Source of the DNA: Pseudomonadota bacterium
GTDB lineage: Bacteria; Myxococcota; Myxococcia; Myxococcales; Myxococcaceae
Assembly (NCBI GenBank): GCA_023423535.1
Contig: JAFAFL010000080.1
Span: 1 to 64,000 of the forward strand
Reading direction: 5' to 3'
DNA: 64,000 bases
The stretch's first letter is position 1, and each line of letters begins with the position of its first letter. A program made the translations under genes and the position numbers. Of this stretch, positions 50,673 through 60,686 are shown in pieces. Below the pieces are notes generated by a model that saw only the letters and a program-made list of their open reading frames with translations, made no database searches and had not been told where the DNA came from.

Positions 50673-52570
50673 GACTTCGCCGCCCGGAGCTGCGCCTCGA
50701 GCCGCGCCACCTTGCCCTTGAGCACCGCCGCCGCCTCGATGGCGTTCTCCGCCGCCATCAGCTTGCGCTTCATGTTCTGCACGTCCGTGCGCAGCTGATC
50801 GCGCTCCGCGGTGACCGCCGCCAGCGCCTTCGGGTCCGCCGCCTCGGGGAGCTCCACCGCCAGCTCCACGTCCAGCGACGCCTCCTTCGCGCGGGCGAGC
50901 TCCTCGCGCAGCTTCCGCACCTCCGCCTCCAGCGCTTCGGTGTGCCCCAGCAGCGACATCCGCTCGGAGGCGTCCACCTCCACCCGGCCGCGCAGGCCCT
51001 CGAGTTCCGCGGCCGCGGCCTCGGCGCCACCACGCGCCTCGGTCAGCTCCTGCTGCGTCCACGACAGCTCGTCGCGCAGCGCGGTGAGTTCGCCGGTGAC
51101 TGCCTCGCTCCCGCCGCGCGCCTCCGCGAGTTCTGCCTGCGCCCGCGAGAGCTCCTCGCGCAGCGTGGTGAGTTCGCCGGTGATCGCCTCGCTCCCGCCG
51201 CGCGCCTCCGCGAGCTCCGCCTGCGCCCGCGAGAGTTCGTCGCGCAGCGCTTCGCCGCCGCCTTCTGCCTCCGCCAGCGCGGCCTTCGCCTTCGAGAGCT
51301 CCTCGCGCAGCGCCGCCAGCTCCCAGCCCAGCGCCTCACCGCCGCCGCGCGCTTCGGTCAGCTCCGCGCTGGTGCGGGAGAGCTCGTCACGCAGCGACCT
51401 CAGCTCCGCCTCCAGCGCCTCGGTCCCGCCGCGCTGCTGCGACAGCTCGGCCGTCACGCGCGCGAGCTCGTTCCGCGTCTCGTGCAGCTCGGTGAGCCCC
51501 GCCATCGCCCGGGTGAGCTCGTCGCGCAGCGCGCCGAGGTCCTCCCCCATCGACTCGACGCGGCCGTGCGCCTCGTCGAGCTCCGCGCCGGTCCTCGCCA
51601 GCGCCTCCTTCAGGGCCTCGGCATCGCCCTTCACCTCGGCCAGCTCCGCCTGCGCGGCGCCCAGCTCGTTCGTGCGCGCGTCGCGCTCGGCCACGAGCTC
51701 GTCGAGCTTTCCCGCGAGGTCCCCGCGATCCCGCTGCAGCTCCTCGAGCTCGACCTTGAGGGCCTCCACCTCGCCCGCCAGCAGGTCGCGTTCGGTCTGC
51801 GCCGCGTCGCGCTCGGCGGTGATCGCCGGCACCTCCCACCCGAGCCGCTCCGCCTCCGCCGAGAACTTCTCCGCGTCCGCGCCGAGCCTCGCCGCCTCCG
51901 AGCTGAGCAGCTTGCACTGCTCCTCCGTCGCCTCCAGCGCGCCCTGCAGCTCCGACCGCGCCGCCGCCAGCTCCGAGACCCGCGCCTGCGACAGCTCCAG
52001 CGCCGCGCGCGACGCGGTGAGCTCGTCCTCGGCGCTGATGCGGATGACGCGCTCGCGCTCGAACTCGCCCTTCAGCGCGGTCAGCTCCGCCTCGACCTCC
52101 GCCAGCGCGCGGCCGAGATCCTTCCGCTCGCTCTCGACCTCGTTGAACCGCGCCTCCAGCTCGCGCGCCTTTGCCACCGTCTCGCGCGCTGAGGCGAGCT
52201 GTGCGGCGGTCGCCTCCGCCGCGGCCCGGAAGCGCTCCGACTCCGCGCTGCGCTCCGCATAGACCGCGCGGGCCCGCGCCAGCGTCTCCTCGCGCTGACG
52301 GGCGAGGGCGCGGAAGTACTCGATCTTCTCCTCGGGCAGGTTCGTGCGCGGAGGCCGCGGCTCGGCGGGCTCGGCGAAGGGATCCGAACCGGGCGGCACC
52401 GCGGCGGCCTGCACCGCGGCGACGACGGCGGGCATCGCGGGCAGGGGCGCGGCGGCGTTGGCGCTCCGCTTCGGAGGAAGCGGCGGCGGCACCGGCAGCG
52501 GCGGCGGACGCGCGGGCTCGTCTTCGGAGGAGAGCGGAAGCGCGGAGAAGGGATCGCTGTTCTGGGACAT
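50669..52570 (-). CDS. long coiled-coil protein with 28-residue repeats
   Basis: This 633-residue protein has a Pro/Ala-rich disordered start (1-80), then continuous coiled coil to the end. Residues about 390-520 consist of repeats such as LSRAQAELAEARGGSEAITG and LSRAQAELAEARGGSEAVTG, with period 28 (four heptads); one copy is shortened by 7 (one heptad). It is organised like a spacer or scaffold. Translation is coupled to hemW by a TTGA overlap. It is divergent from the M16 protease. Function unknown; the N-terminal Pro-rich tail could be an adaptor. Confidence 0.85.
   Translation of the reverse strand: MSQNSDPFSALPLSSEDEPARPPPLPVPPPLPPKRSANAAAPLPAMPAVVAAVQAAAVPPGSDPFAEPAEPRPPRTNLPEEKIEYFRALARQREETLARARAVYAERSAESERFRAAAEATAAQLASARETVAKARELEARFNEVESERKDLGRALAEVEAELTALKGEFERERVIRISAEDELTASRAALELSQARVSELAAARSELQGALEATEEQCKLLSSEAARLGADAEKFSAEAERLGWEVPAITAERDAAQTERDLLAGEVEALKVELEELQRDRGDLAGKLDELVAERDARTNELGAAQAELAEVKGDAEALKEALARTGAELDEAHGRVESMGEDLGALRDELTRAMAGLTELHETRNELARVTAELSQQRGGTEALEAELRSLRDELSRTSAELTEARGGGEALGWELAALREELSKAKAALAEAEGGGEALRDELSRAQAELAEARGGSEAITGELTTLREELSRAQAELAEARGGSEAVTGELTALRDELSWTQQELTEARGGAEAAAAELEGLRGRVEVDASERMSLLGHTEALEAEVRKLREELARAKEASLDVELAVELPEAADPKALAAVTAERDQLRTDVQNMKRKLMAAENAIEAAAVLKGKVARLEAQLRAAKS
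51050..51430 (-). repeat. internal 84-bp tandem repeats in the coiled-coil gene
   Basis: About five in-frame units of 84 bases, each coding an L-R-x-E-L-S ... E-A-R-G-G-x-E-A block, with one unit 21 bases shorter. Adjacent units are nearly identical at the protein level, which suggests recent unequal exchange. Confidence 0.75.
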
Positions 52571-52708
52571 CTGGCCCGGACAGTACCGCCCCCTGCGCGC
52601 GTGAGGAACGCCGGCACCGCCCGTCCGCAGTGCGACCGGGCGTTCAAATTGGACAGGCTGGAGCTTTCCGCGCTGCCGCGATCAGGGAGGCGTCGTTATG
52701 GTCGGGCG

Positions 52709-55333
52709 ATGCCTCAGCGCTACCAGCTCCCGAACGGTCTCACGGTCCTTTTCGAGCCCCAGCACGCCGCGCGGGTGGCCGCGTTCCAGGTGTGGGTGCG
52801 GGTGGGAGGCGCCGACGAGCGGCCGGATCAGGCAGGCCTCGCGCACCTCCACGAGCACATGCTCTTCAAGGGCACCGCCACCCGCGGCCCCGGTGAGATC
52901 GCGCGCGCCATCGAGGCGAACGGCGGCGAGATCAACGCGTGGACCTCGTTCGACCAGACCGTGTACCACGTGGTCATCGCCTCGGCGTTCGCGCGGCAGG
53001 GGCTGGAGATCCTCGGCGACGCGGTGCGGAACCCCACCTTCGATCCGGGCGAGCTGCACCGCGAGATCGAGGTCGTGTGCGAGGAGATCAAGCGCAGCGC
53101 GGACTCTCCTTCGCGGCGCGCGTCGCGGGACCTCTTCGAGACCGCGTTCAGCACCCACAACTACCGGCGTCCGGTGCTGGGCTGGGAGGAGACGGTGCGC
53201 TCCTTCAACCGCGAGAAGGTGTGGGAGTTCTACTCGCGGCACTACGCGCCGGAGAACATGGTCCTCACCGTCGTGGGCGACGTGCAGGAAGGCGAGCTCC
53301 GCGCGTGGGTGGACGAGATCTTCGGCGGCGACTGGGGACGCAGCTACACCGGCGAGGTCCAGCGCGAGCCCGAGCCCCCAGCCACCGCGCGCCGCTACCG
53401 CGTCCGTGAAGACGACGTGAAGGAGGCGTACCTCAACCTCGCCTTCCCCATCCCGGACGTGCTGCACGACGACACGCCCGCGCTCGACGTGCTGGCGATG
53501 ATCGCCGGACAGGGAGACGCCTCGCGCCTGTCGCTGGAGGTGAAGCGCAAGCGATCGCTGGTGAACGACGTGCACGCGTGGGCCTACACGCCGAAGGACC
53601 CGGGCCTCTTCGCGGTCTCGCTGACGCTGCCGCCGGAGATGCTGGAGAGCGCGGCGGAGGAGACGGTGCGCATCCTCGCGGAGCTCACCGCGGAGCTCGT
53701 GGACGAGTCCGAGCTGCGCACGGTGCAGGCGCTGATCGAGAGCGAGAACGTCTATCAGCGCGAGACGGTGCAGGGCCTCGCGCGGAAGCTCGGCTACTAC
53801 GAGGCGAGCGGCGGCGGCCTCGAGCGCGAGGCGCGCTACTACGAGAAGATCGCCGGGCTGACCCCGGAGGCGGTGCGGGAGGTGGCGCGGAAGTACCTGC
53901 GCTTCGATCGCTTGATCGGCACCGGGCTGTTGCCGAAGGGCACCGCCTTCACCGACCGGACGCTGGACGAAACGGTGGAGCGCGCGCTGGCGAGGGCGCC
54001 TCGCAGTGCGGCGGAGAGGACGGTGCGCCCGCTCCCGCCGGCGCCGATGCGGGTGACCTCTCCGGTCGCCGCGCGCGGGGCGACGGGCAAGGTGGAGGTG
54101 CACACCCTCTCCTCCGGCGCGCGGGTGCTCGTGCGCGAGGAGAGCGCGGTGCCGCTGTTCGCGATGCGCGCGGCGTTCCTCGGAGGGCTCCGCTACGAGA
54201 CCGAGGAGAACAACGGCGTGACCACGCTGCTCGCGCGCTGCTTCACGCGCGGGACACAGACGCGCGGCGCGGAGGAGATCAGCCACCTCATCGACGACCT
54301 GCAGGGCTCGCTGGCGGCGACGGGCGGACGCAACTCGGTGATGCTGCGCGGCGAGTTCCTCTCCCGTCACTTCGACCGCGCGTTCGAGCTGTTCTCGGAC
54401 GTGCTGAAGAACCCTGCGTTCGCGGAGGAGGAGGTCGCCCGCGAGCGTGCGCTGATCCTCCAGGACGTGCTCACCCGCGAGGACAAGCCGTCCGGCCTGG
54501 CGATGGACCTCTTCGCGCAGACGCTCTTCGAGCGGCACCCCTACCGGCTGCCGATCCTCGGGACCGCGAAGAGCGTGGAAGCGCTGGGGCCCGAGGCGCT
54601 GCGCTCCTACCACCGGCGCTGGCTCGACCCGTCGAAGATGGTGCTCTCGGTCGTGGGCGACGTGAACCGCGACGAGGTGCTGCGGCGCGCGGAGGAGGCG
54701 TTCGGCAAGAGCGCGGTGCGCGGCGGTGAGACGGCGCCGCAGGTCTCGGACGAGCCGCCGCCTTCGGGCGCGAAGCGGGCGGGGCGGACGCTGCAGAAGG
54801 CGCAGAGCCACCTCGTGCTCGGGTTCCGGGGCGCTCGGGTGGACGAGCCGTGGCGGCGCGCGCTGGAGGTCCTCTCCACCGTGCTCTCCGGTCAGGGCGG
54901 GCGGCTCTTCGTGGAGCTGCGCGACAAGCGGTCCATGGCCTACAGCGTGTCTTCGTTCGCGGTGGAGGGCCTCGAGCCGGGCTGGTTCGCCGTGTACATG
55001 GGCACCAGTCCGGAGAAGGTCTCCGACGCGCTGGAGGGCATCCGCGCCGAGCTGCGGCGGGTGCGCGACGAGCCCATCAGCGAGGACGAGCTCTCTCGCG
55101 CGCGGCGGCACCTCGTGGGCACGCACGAGATTGGCCTGCAGCGGAACGGCGCCCGCGCGTCGCTGCTGGCGCTGGAGTACCTCTATGGGCTGGGCAGCGA
55201 GTCGCTGCACCGCTACGCGCAGGAGATCGAGGCGGTGACCGCGGCGGACGTGCAGGAGGCGGCGCGGCGGGTGATCGACTTCGACCGCGAGGCGCTGGTG
55301 GTGGTGGGACCGGACTCTTCGAACGCGGGCTGA
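52709..55333 (+). CDS. fused two-unit M16 (pitrilysin-type) zinc protease
   Basis: This 874-residue protein has two M16 units in one chain. The first has the inverted zinc motif AHLHEHMLFKG (HxxEH, about 46-56) with the distal Glu in REIEVVCEEIKRSADSP (about 120-136). The second (from about 445, VEVHTLSSGARVLVREES) lacks the HxxEH motif at the matching place (LLARCFTRGT) and should be the inactive partner half. The fusion replaces the usual PqqF/YmxG-type heterodimer. ATG 52709 gives a typical start, MPQRYQLPNGLTV. It is probably periplasmic or cytoplasmic, as no signal is seen. Confidence 0.92.
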   Translation: MPQRYQLPNGLTVLFEPQHAARVAAFQVWVRVGGADERPDQAGLAHLHEHMLFKGTATRGPGEIARAIEANGGEINAWTSFDQTVYHVVIASAFARQGLEILGDAVRNPTFDPGELHREIEVVCEEIKRSADSPSRRASRDLFETAFSTHNYRRPVLGWEETVRSFNREKVWEFYSRHYAPENMVLTVVGDVQEGELRAWVDEIFGGDWGRSYTGEVQREPEPPATARRYRVREDDVKEAYLNLAFPIPDVLHDDTPALDVLAMIAGQGDASRLSLEVKRKRSLVNDVHAWAYTPKDPGLFAVSLTLPPEMLESAAEETVRILAELTAELVDESELRTVQALIESENVYQRETVQGLARKLGYYEASGGGLEREARYYEKIAGLTPEAVREVARKYLRFDRLIGTGLLPKGTAFTDRTLDETVERALARAPRSAAERTVRPLPPAPMRVTSPVAARGATGKVEVHTLSSGARVLVREESAVPLFAMRAAFLGGLRYETEENNGVTTLLARCFTRGTQTRGAEEISHLIDDLQGSLAATGGRNSVMLRGEFLSRHFDRAFELFSDVLKNPAFAEEEVARERALILQDVLTREDKPSGLAMDLFAQTLFERHPYRLPILGTAKSVEALGPEALRSYHRRWLDPSKMVLSVVGDVNRDEVLRRAEEAFGKSAVRGGETAPQVSDEPPPSGAKRAGRTLQKAQSHLVLGFRGARVDEPWRRALEVLSTVLSGQGGRLFVELRDKRSMAYSVSSFAVEGLEPGWFAVYMGTSPEKVSDALEGIRAELRRVRDEPISEDELSRARRHLVGTHEIGLQRNGARASLLALEYLYGLGSESLHRYAQEIEAVTAADVQEAARRVIDFDREALVVVGPDSSNAG

Positions 55334-55373
55334 AAACTGGCGATGTCGATCGGAGGACGCATCATGCGCAGCG

Positions 55374-55547
55374 ATGAGCACGACCGCCTCCGTCACCGCC
55401 TTCTTCCTCGCCGCCCACTCGCAGAGCGCGACCACCGCGCCGCTGTCCGGGGGCGAGGCGCAGGCCTTCAGCCTCGCGTCGCCGCTCTCGGCCGGAGAGT
55501 CGACGCCGCGCCGCCCACGCATCGAGTGGGTCGGCCGCGCGCGCTAG
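55374..55547 (+). CDS. possible small ORF before the selenoprotein gene
   Basis: A 57-residue ORF, starting MSTTASVTAFFLAAHSQS and ending PRIEWVGRAR. Its composition (Ser/Thr/Ala) looks more protein-like than the other frame starting at 55343 or 55364, although the GGAGG at 55352-55356 fits the latter better. It ends 28 bases before the GTG of the DCC gene and may be co-transcribed. No family is recognised; this is a weak call. Confidence 0.3.
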   Translation: MSTTASVTAFFLAAHSQSATTAPLSGGEAQAFSLASPLSAGESTPRRPRIEWVGRAR

Positions 55548-55575
55548 AGGCACTAGGGCTTCACAGGAGCTCCCA

Positions 55576-55965
55576 GTGACCCGGCGCTTCGAACGCCACC
55601 AGGTCTACTGGGACGGCGCTTGAGGCCTCTGAAGGCACTTCGCCGCCTGGGTCAGGCGGAAGGATTCGCAGAGCAGCCCGCAGTTCGACCTGGTGCCCTT
55701 CCAGGACGCGCCGGATCCGCCGATGGATCCCGCGCACCGGGAGGCGTCTCGGCGGGCGGTGCACGTGTACACGCGCGAGGGCGAGTGGCTGCGCGCCGGA
55801 CGGGCGACGCTGTTCATCCTCGCAGGGCTCGGTCCCGTTTGGCGCGTGCTCGCCGCGGTCGCGCGGGTGCCGCCCTTCATCTGGATCGTGGAGCTCGGCT
55901 ACGGCCTCGTGGCGCGCAACCGCACGCTCGTCTCGCGGGTGCTGCTGCCGAAGAGGCGTCCGTAG
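55576..55965 (+). CDS. DCC-family (DUF393) thiol-disulfide oxidoreductase, candidate selenoprotein with U-x-x-U
   Basis: Reading from GTG 55576 (AGGAG 6 bases upstream) gives 129 residues if two in-frame TGA codons (55621-55623 and 55630-55632) are read as selenocysteine. The N-terminus becomes YWDGA-U-GL-U-RHFAAW, with U16 and U19. DCC proteins have YDGxCxxC here, so both TGA sit exactly at the two catalytic Cys. The rest is a good family match: FDLVPFQDAP, RRAVHVYTREGEWLRAGRAT and VELGYGLVARNRTLVSR. A SECIS-like hairpin lies at 55638-55662. Without recoding only a 90-residue C-terminal stub from 55693 would be called. The alternative is a pseudogene with two TGC to TGA changes, which would be a striking coincidence. 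It ends 23 bases from the convergent kinase stop. Confidence 0.82.
55638..55662 (+). promoter_or_regulatory. putative bacterial SECIS element
   Basis: Upper stem CCGCCT (55643-55648) pairs perfectly with AGGCGG (55654-55659) around the 5-base loop GGGTC; CTT (55638-55640) pairs with AAG (55660-55662) across a 2-base bulge. The loop begins 16 bases after the second TGA and 25 after the first. Its first two bases are G. These values fit the bacterial SECIS rules as I recall them: apical loop 3-14 bases, a G in the first two loop positions, and TGA-to-loop spacing of 16-37 bases. One hairpin could serve both codons. Confidence 0.65.
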
Positions 55966-55988
55966 CGAACGCGGCGCCGAGGCGAGGT

Positions 55989-57220
<1,232 letters not shown>

Positions 57221-57224
<4 letters not shown>

Positions 57225-58540
57225 GAGCCCTCCGGCTTCGCCGGCGCCGGCGACTGCGAGACCGCGGGCCGCGCCCACATCACGCGCAACAGCGGCGCCT
57301 CCACCCTTCCCACCGCCTGTCGTCCGACCACCACGCCCAGCACCTCCACCTCCGAGCCCTCCGTGAAGTCCGCGCCGAACGCGGCGTCCGGTGGGATGAA
57401 CGCCCACAACCTGTGGCCCGCCACGGCCACGAGCAAGACGTCCGCCTCCACACGGCGCTCGAGCGTCCCGCGCACGTACGCCGTGCGGCCGACGTGCTTC
57501 TCCACCACCGCCAGCTGGTCGAGGTCTCCGCTCCCCGCCTCCAGGCGCAGCGACGGAGGCCAGGCGGCCACGGCCTCGTCGAACGAGCGCGGCGCGGCGG
57601 AGAGCCGTGAGGGTGCGCTGCCGCGGCGGCGGTGGATCTCGCCTTCGAGCCGCTTCACCGCGTCGTTCGCCACCTCGGGCGAGACCACCGCGCAGCGACG
57701 GGCGGCGTTGTAACGATCGACCAGCGCCGCTTCGCCCATCGCGGTCAGCGCCGCGTCGCCCTCGGCGCCTTCGGGGAGCGGGAGCGCCTCGCTGCAGGAG
57801 AGGAACGCGCCGAGGGTGACTGCCTCCTCCTCCGGCAGGAGCACGGGCTGACCGTCGAGGTGCACGCTGGCGATGCGCAGCTCGCGCAGCTTCGTCGCGT
57901 CGAGCGTCACCCGGCCGCCCTCGGTGCGCGCGGTCACGCTGCCGGGACCGGTGGCGCGCTCGAGGAGGACCTCGCCGTCGGCCGGCTGCGCGTTGCAGGG
58001 CCCCTCCAGCGAGGAGGCCACGTGCTCCACCCGCCGGCTCTCCACCTTCTGCCCCGTCTGCGCGAGCCCGACGAGGCCCGTCGCCAGCGCCGGCACACCC
58101 GCGCCGAGCGCGACCACGCCCCAGCCGGTGGCCACCTGTCGCGGCGCCGGCTCGTAGCGGCCCTCCAGATCGATGCGGCCGCTGCCGGGCGTTTCGGAGA
58201 AGGTTTTGCGGAAGGCGAGCAGCCCCGCGCCGATGAGCGTGCCGGTCACCCCGAGCGCGAACGCAGGCCCCGCGGCGCGCGACTGGGACTCGGTGATGCG
58301 GTCTTCGACGGCCTCCTCCACGCGCTCCTTGCGGCAGAGGTCGAAGCGCTCGAAGCGGAGGACGAGCTCCGGCCACTTCGGCTCCACGCGCGCGAGCACG
58401 CCGCCCTCACCGGCGGGGACCTCGCGTTCGGAGGTGCGCAGCGCCGGGCCGCGTTCGGTGCGCGTCTCGCGGGTGATGCCCACACAGCCCTGCAGCGCCA
58501 CGGAGGGCAGCAGCGCCGCGGTGAGGACGAGCCGCTTCAT
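57221..58540 (-). CDS. unknown lipoprotein with two transmembrane-like segments
   Basis: This 439-residue protein has a lipobox PSVALQGC (Cys about 18). Hydrophobic segments appear at AAGPAFALGVTGTLIGAGLLA (about 90-110) and VATGWGVVALGAGVPALATGL (about 136-156), so it may span the membrane besides being lipidated. A late beta-rich domain contains LLVAVAGHRLWAFIPPDAAF, resembling an OB-like fold. Family not recognised. Overlapping ATGA junctions on both sides place it in a three-gene operon: small Cys-rich lipoprotein, this gene, kinase hybrid. It may supply an envelope signal to the kinase. Confidence 0.65.
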
Positions 58541-58923
58541 CGCGCCTCCACGAAGGTGCCCAGCTCCGGGCACTGGGTGAAGGTCTCGGCCACGTCCGCG
58601 CAGGTGGGCGCCACGCCGGGAGAGACGCCGGTCTCGCGCACGAGCAGCGACCGGCAGTCGAGCATCCGCTCGCGCGAGGGCGCAGGTGACCCGAAGGAGA
58701 AGTCTTCGCTTCCGCAGCCGGTGCGCGCGAGCAGCGTGGCCTCGCAGTCGTCGGTCTGGGGAACGGAGGCGGGCGTTCCTTCACACGCGCGGGCGAGACA
58801 GAGGCGCTGCAGCACGTCACGGCACACCGCCGCATCCGGCGCCTCCGCACCCTGACAGGCGAGCAACGACGAGAGCAGCGCCGCGGTGAGGGCGGTGCGG
58901 GGGAGCGATGAGAGAAACGGCAT
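58537..58923 (-). CDS. small Cys-rich lipoprotein
   Basis: This 128-residue protein has a lipobox SSLLAC (Cys about 20) and eight further Cys in a compact secreted domain (CRDVLQRLCLARAC, DDCEATLLARTGC, MLDCRSLL and TCADVAETFTQC). These probably form disulfides. Similar small Cys-rich lipoproteins are widespread in myxobacteria. It is the first gene of the operon with the 439-residue lipoprotein and the kinase hybrid. No function known. Confidence 0.7.
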   Translation of the reverse strand: MPFLSSLPRTALTAALLSSLLACQGAEAPDAAVCRDVLQRLCLARACEGTPASVPQTDDCEATLLARTGCGSEDFSFGSPAPSRERMLDCRSLLVRETGVSPGVAPTCADVAETFTQCPELGTFVEAR

Positions 58924-58960
58924 GTCCCCGAATGCTAACCGGCAGAGTAGAAGGCCCGCC

Positions 58961-59839
58961 ATGACCGGCACGTGGACCTCGCTGAATGTCGAATTGCCCC
59001 TCGTGGACGTGGACGAACTCGAAGCCCTCCTGCACGGGCAGGGAGCGTCCGGGCTGGAGCTGCGCGATGGCAGCGGACCGCTGATGCCCGGCGTGCGCGC
59101 GCCGCCGAGCGGTCACGCGATCGTCGTGGCCTGGTTCGAGAGCCCCGCCGAAGCGGACGCGGCCAGGGCAGAGGTGGAGGAGCGGTTCGCCCAGGCGCGC
59201 TGCACGGTCGAGGCGGCGCCGGAAGAGGACTGGTCGCAGAGCTGGAAGAGGCACGTGCGCGCGGTGCACGTGGGCCGGCTGTGGGTGGGACCGCCCTGGC
59301 TCGCGGAGGGCGCGCCAGAGGAGGCGGAGCGGCTGGTCATCGAGCCGAAGATGGCGTTCGGCACCGGCGATCACCCGACGACGTCGCTCTGCCTCGAGGC
59401 GGTGGACGACTACATGCGGCGGCATCCGGGCGCGACGGTGCTAGACGTGGGGACGGGCACGGGCGTGCTGGCGATCGCGGCGAAGCGGCTGGGCGCATCG
59501 CGGGTGGTCGGCACCGACAACGACGAGGTCGCGGTGGAGCTGGCGAAGGAGAACGCCGAGCTCAACGGGACGCCGGACGTGGAGCTGTCGAGCGCGGAGC
59601 TCACCGCAGTGGAGGGGCCGTTCGATCTGGTGGTGGCGAACATCCTCGCCAACACGCTGGTGGAGCTCGCGCCGCTCATCGAGCCGAAGGTGAAGGACCG
59701 GCTGGTGCTCGCGGGCGTGCTCGTGCCGCAGCGGGAGCAGGTGGAGGCGGCGTACCTCGCGCGAGGGCTCGTGTCGGCGGGGGCGAAGGTCGTCGGCGAG
59801 TGGATCCGCATCGACCTCGAGCGGCCGGCGAAGGCGTGA
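58961..59839 (+). CDS. prmA: ribosomal protein L11 methyltransferase
   Basis: This 292-residue enzyme trimethylates ribosomal protein L11 using SAM. PrmA-specific features are EDWSQSWKRHVRAVHVG (about 86-102), EPKMAFGTGDHPTTSLCLEA (about 128-147), VLDVGTGTGVLAIAAKRLGA (about 162-181) and FDLVVANILANTLVELAP (NPPY-like catalytic segment, about 224-241). Length fits the family. Its TGA overlaps the rsmE GTG (GTGA), a pair conserved in many bacteria. It is divergent from the small Cys-rich lipoprotein. Confidence 0.95.
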   Translation: MTGTWTSLNVELPLVDVDELEALLHGQGASGLELRDGSGPLMPGVRAPPSGHAIVVAWFESPAEADAARAEVEERFAQARCTVEAAPEEDWSQSWKRHVRAVHVGRLWVGPPWLAEGAPEEAERLVIEPKMAFGTGDHPTTSLCLEAVDDYMRRHPGATVLDVGTGTGVLAIAAKRLGASRVVGTDNDEVAVELAKENAELNGTPDVELSSAELTAVEGPFDLVVANILANTLVELAPLIEPKVKDRLVLAGVLVPQREQVEAAYLARGLVSAGAKVVGEWIRIDLERPAKA

Positions 59840-60594
59840 TCCGCGTCCTCCTCGACGTCGCGACGGGTGAGGGCGGCAGCGCGCCGGAGCGGGTGCGCGT
59901 GGAGAGGTCCGAGCGCCACCACTACCTCGTGCACGTGCTGCGCGTGCGGGAGGGACAGGCGCTGGAGGTCTTCGACGGCCGCGGCAACGCGTGGCCGGCG
60001 AGGGTGGAGAGCGCGACGGATGAGGCCGTGGAGCTCTCTTTGGGACCCTCGCTTCAGGAGCGCGAAGGGCGAGCGTGCGCGCGGCGGATCACCGTCGTCC
60101 AGGGCCTGCCCAAGGGCGACAAGCTCGAGTGGGTGATCGAGAAGGCGGTGGAGCTCGGCGCTTCGGCGATCCTTCCGGTGGAGTGCGCGCGGTCGGTGGT
60201 GAAGCTCGATGCGCAGCGGGCGGCGAAGCGCGTCGAGCGGTGGCGGAAGATCGCCGAAGAGGCCGCGCGTCAATGTGGGCGCAGCGACGTGCCGCAGGTG
60301 CACGAGGTGGTGCGGCTGTCGCGTCTGACCGAAGCGCTCGAGGCGGGGACGCGGGTGCTGGTGCTCGACGAGGAGGAGCAGGCGCGGCGCTTGAGCGAAG
60401 CCTTGCCTGCCGACAGCTCCGAAGCGGTCGCCTTCGTGGTGGGACCGGAAGGAGGCCTCACCCGCGACGAGGTCTCTCGCCTCATCTCGGAGGGCGGGGT
60501 GCCGGTGAGCCTCGGCCCGCTCATCCTTCGTACCGAGACCGCTGCGTTGGCAGCCTTGAGTGTGGTGCGACACCGGGACGGATTGCTCGGATAG
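59836..60594 (+). CDS. rsmE: 16S rRNA (uracil-1498-N3)-methyltransferase
   Basis: This 252-residue SPOUT-type enzyme methylates U1498 of 16S rRNA. The PUA-like N-terminal part contains HHYLVHVLRVREGQALEVFDG (about 30-50). The knotted SAM-binding core ends with AVAFVVGPEGGLTRDEVSRL (about 197-216) and VSLGPLILRTETAALAALSV (about 224-243), the RsmE signature. GTG at 59836 overlaps the prmA stop. About 90 bases without a gene follow. Confidence 0.95.
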   Translation: MIRVLLDVATGEGGSAPERVRVERSERHHYLVHVLRVREGQALEVFDGRGNAWPARVESATDEAVELSLGPSLQEREGRACARRITVVQGLPKGDKLEWVIEKAVELGASAILPVECARSVVKLDAQRAAKRVERWRKIAEEAARQCGRSDVPQVHEVVRLSRLTEALEAGTRVLVLDEEEQARRLSEALPADSSEAVAFVVGPEGGLTRDEVSRLISEGGVPVSLGPLILRTETAALAALSVVRHRDGLLG

Positions 60595-60686
60595 CGAGCG
60601 GCCGGCCATGCGCTGCGTGCCACACGCGAGGCGTCTCGCCACCTTTTCGTGCGTCGTCGACGAGCGACCCGGCGAAAGGAGGCAGC

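Noticed and set aside
55343..55579. Alternative reading frame from ATG 55343 or 55364 (78 codons)
   Set aside because: Arg/His/Leu-rich composition typical of out-of-frame GC-rich DNA. It runs into the start of the DCC gene and has no recognisable motif, despite a GGAGG before 55364.
55576..55965. DCC gene as a simple pseudogene
   Set aside because: Only the two catalytic Cys codons are changed, both to TGA, with no other frameshift or stop and with a suitable hairpin downstream. Chance decay is unlikely, though it remains the main alternative.
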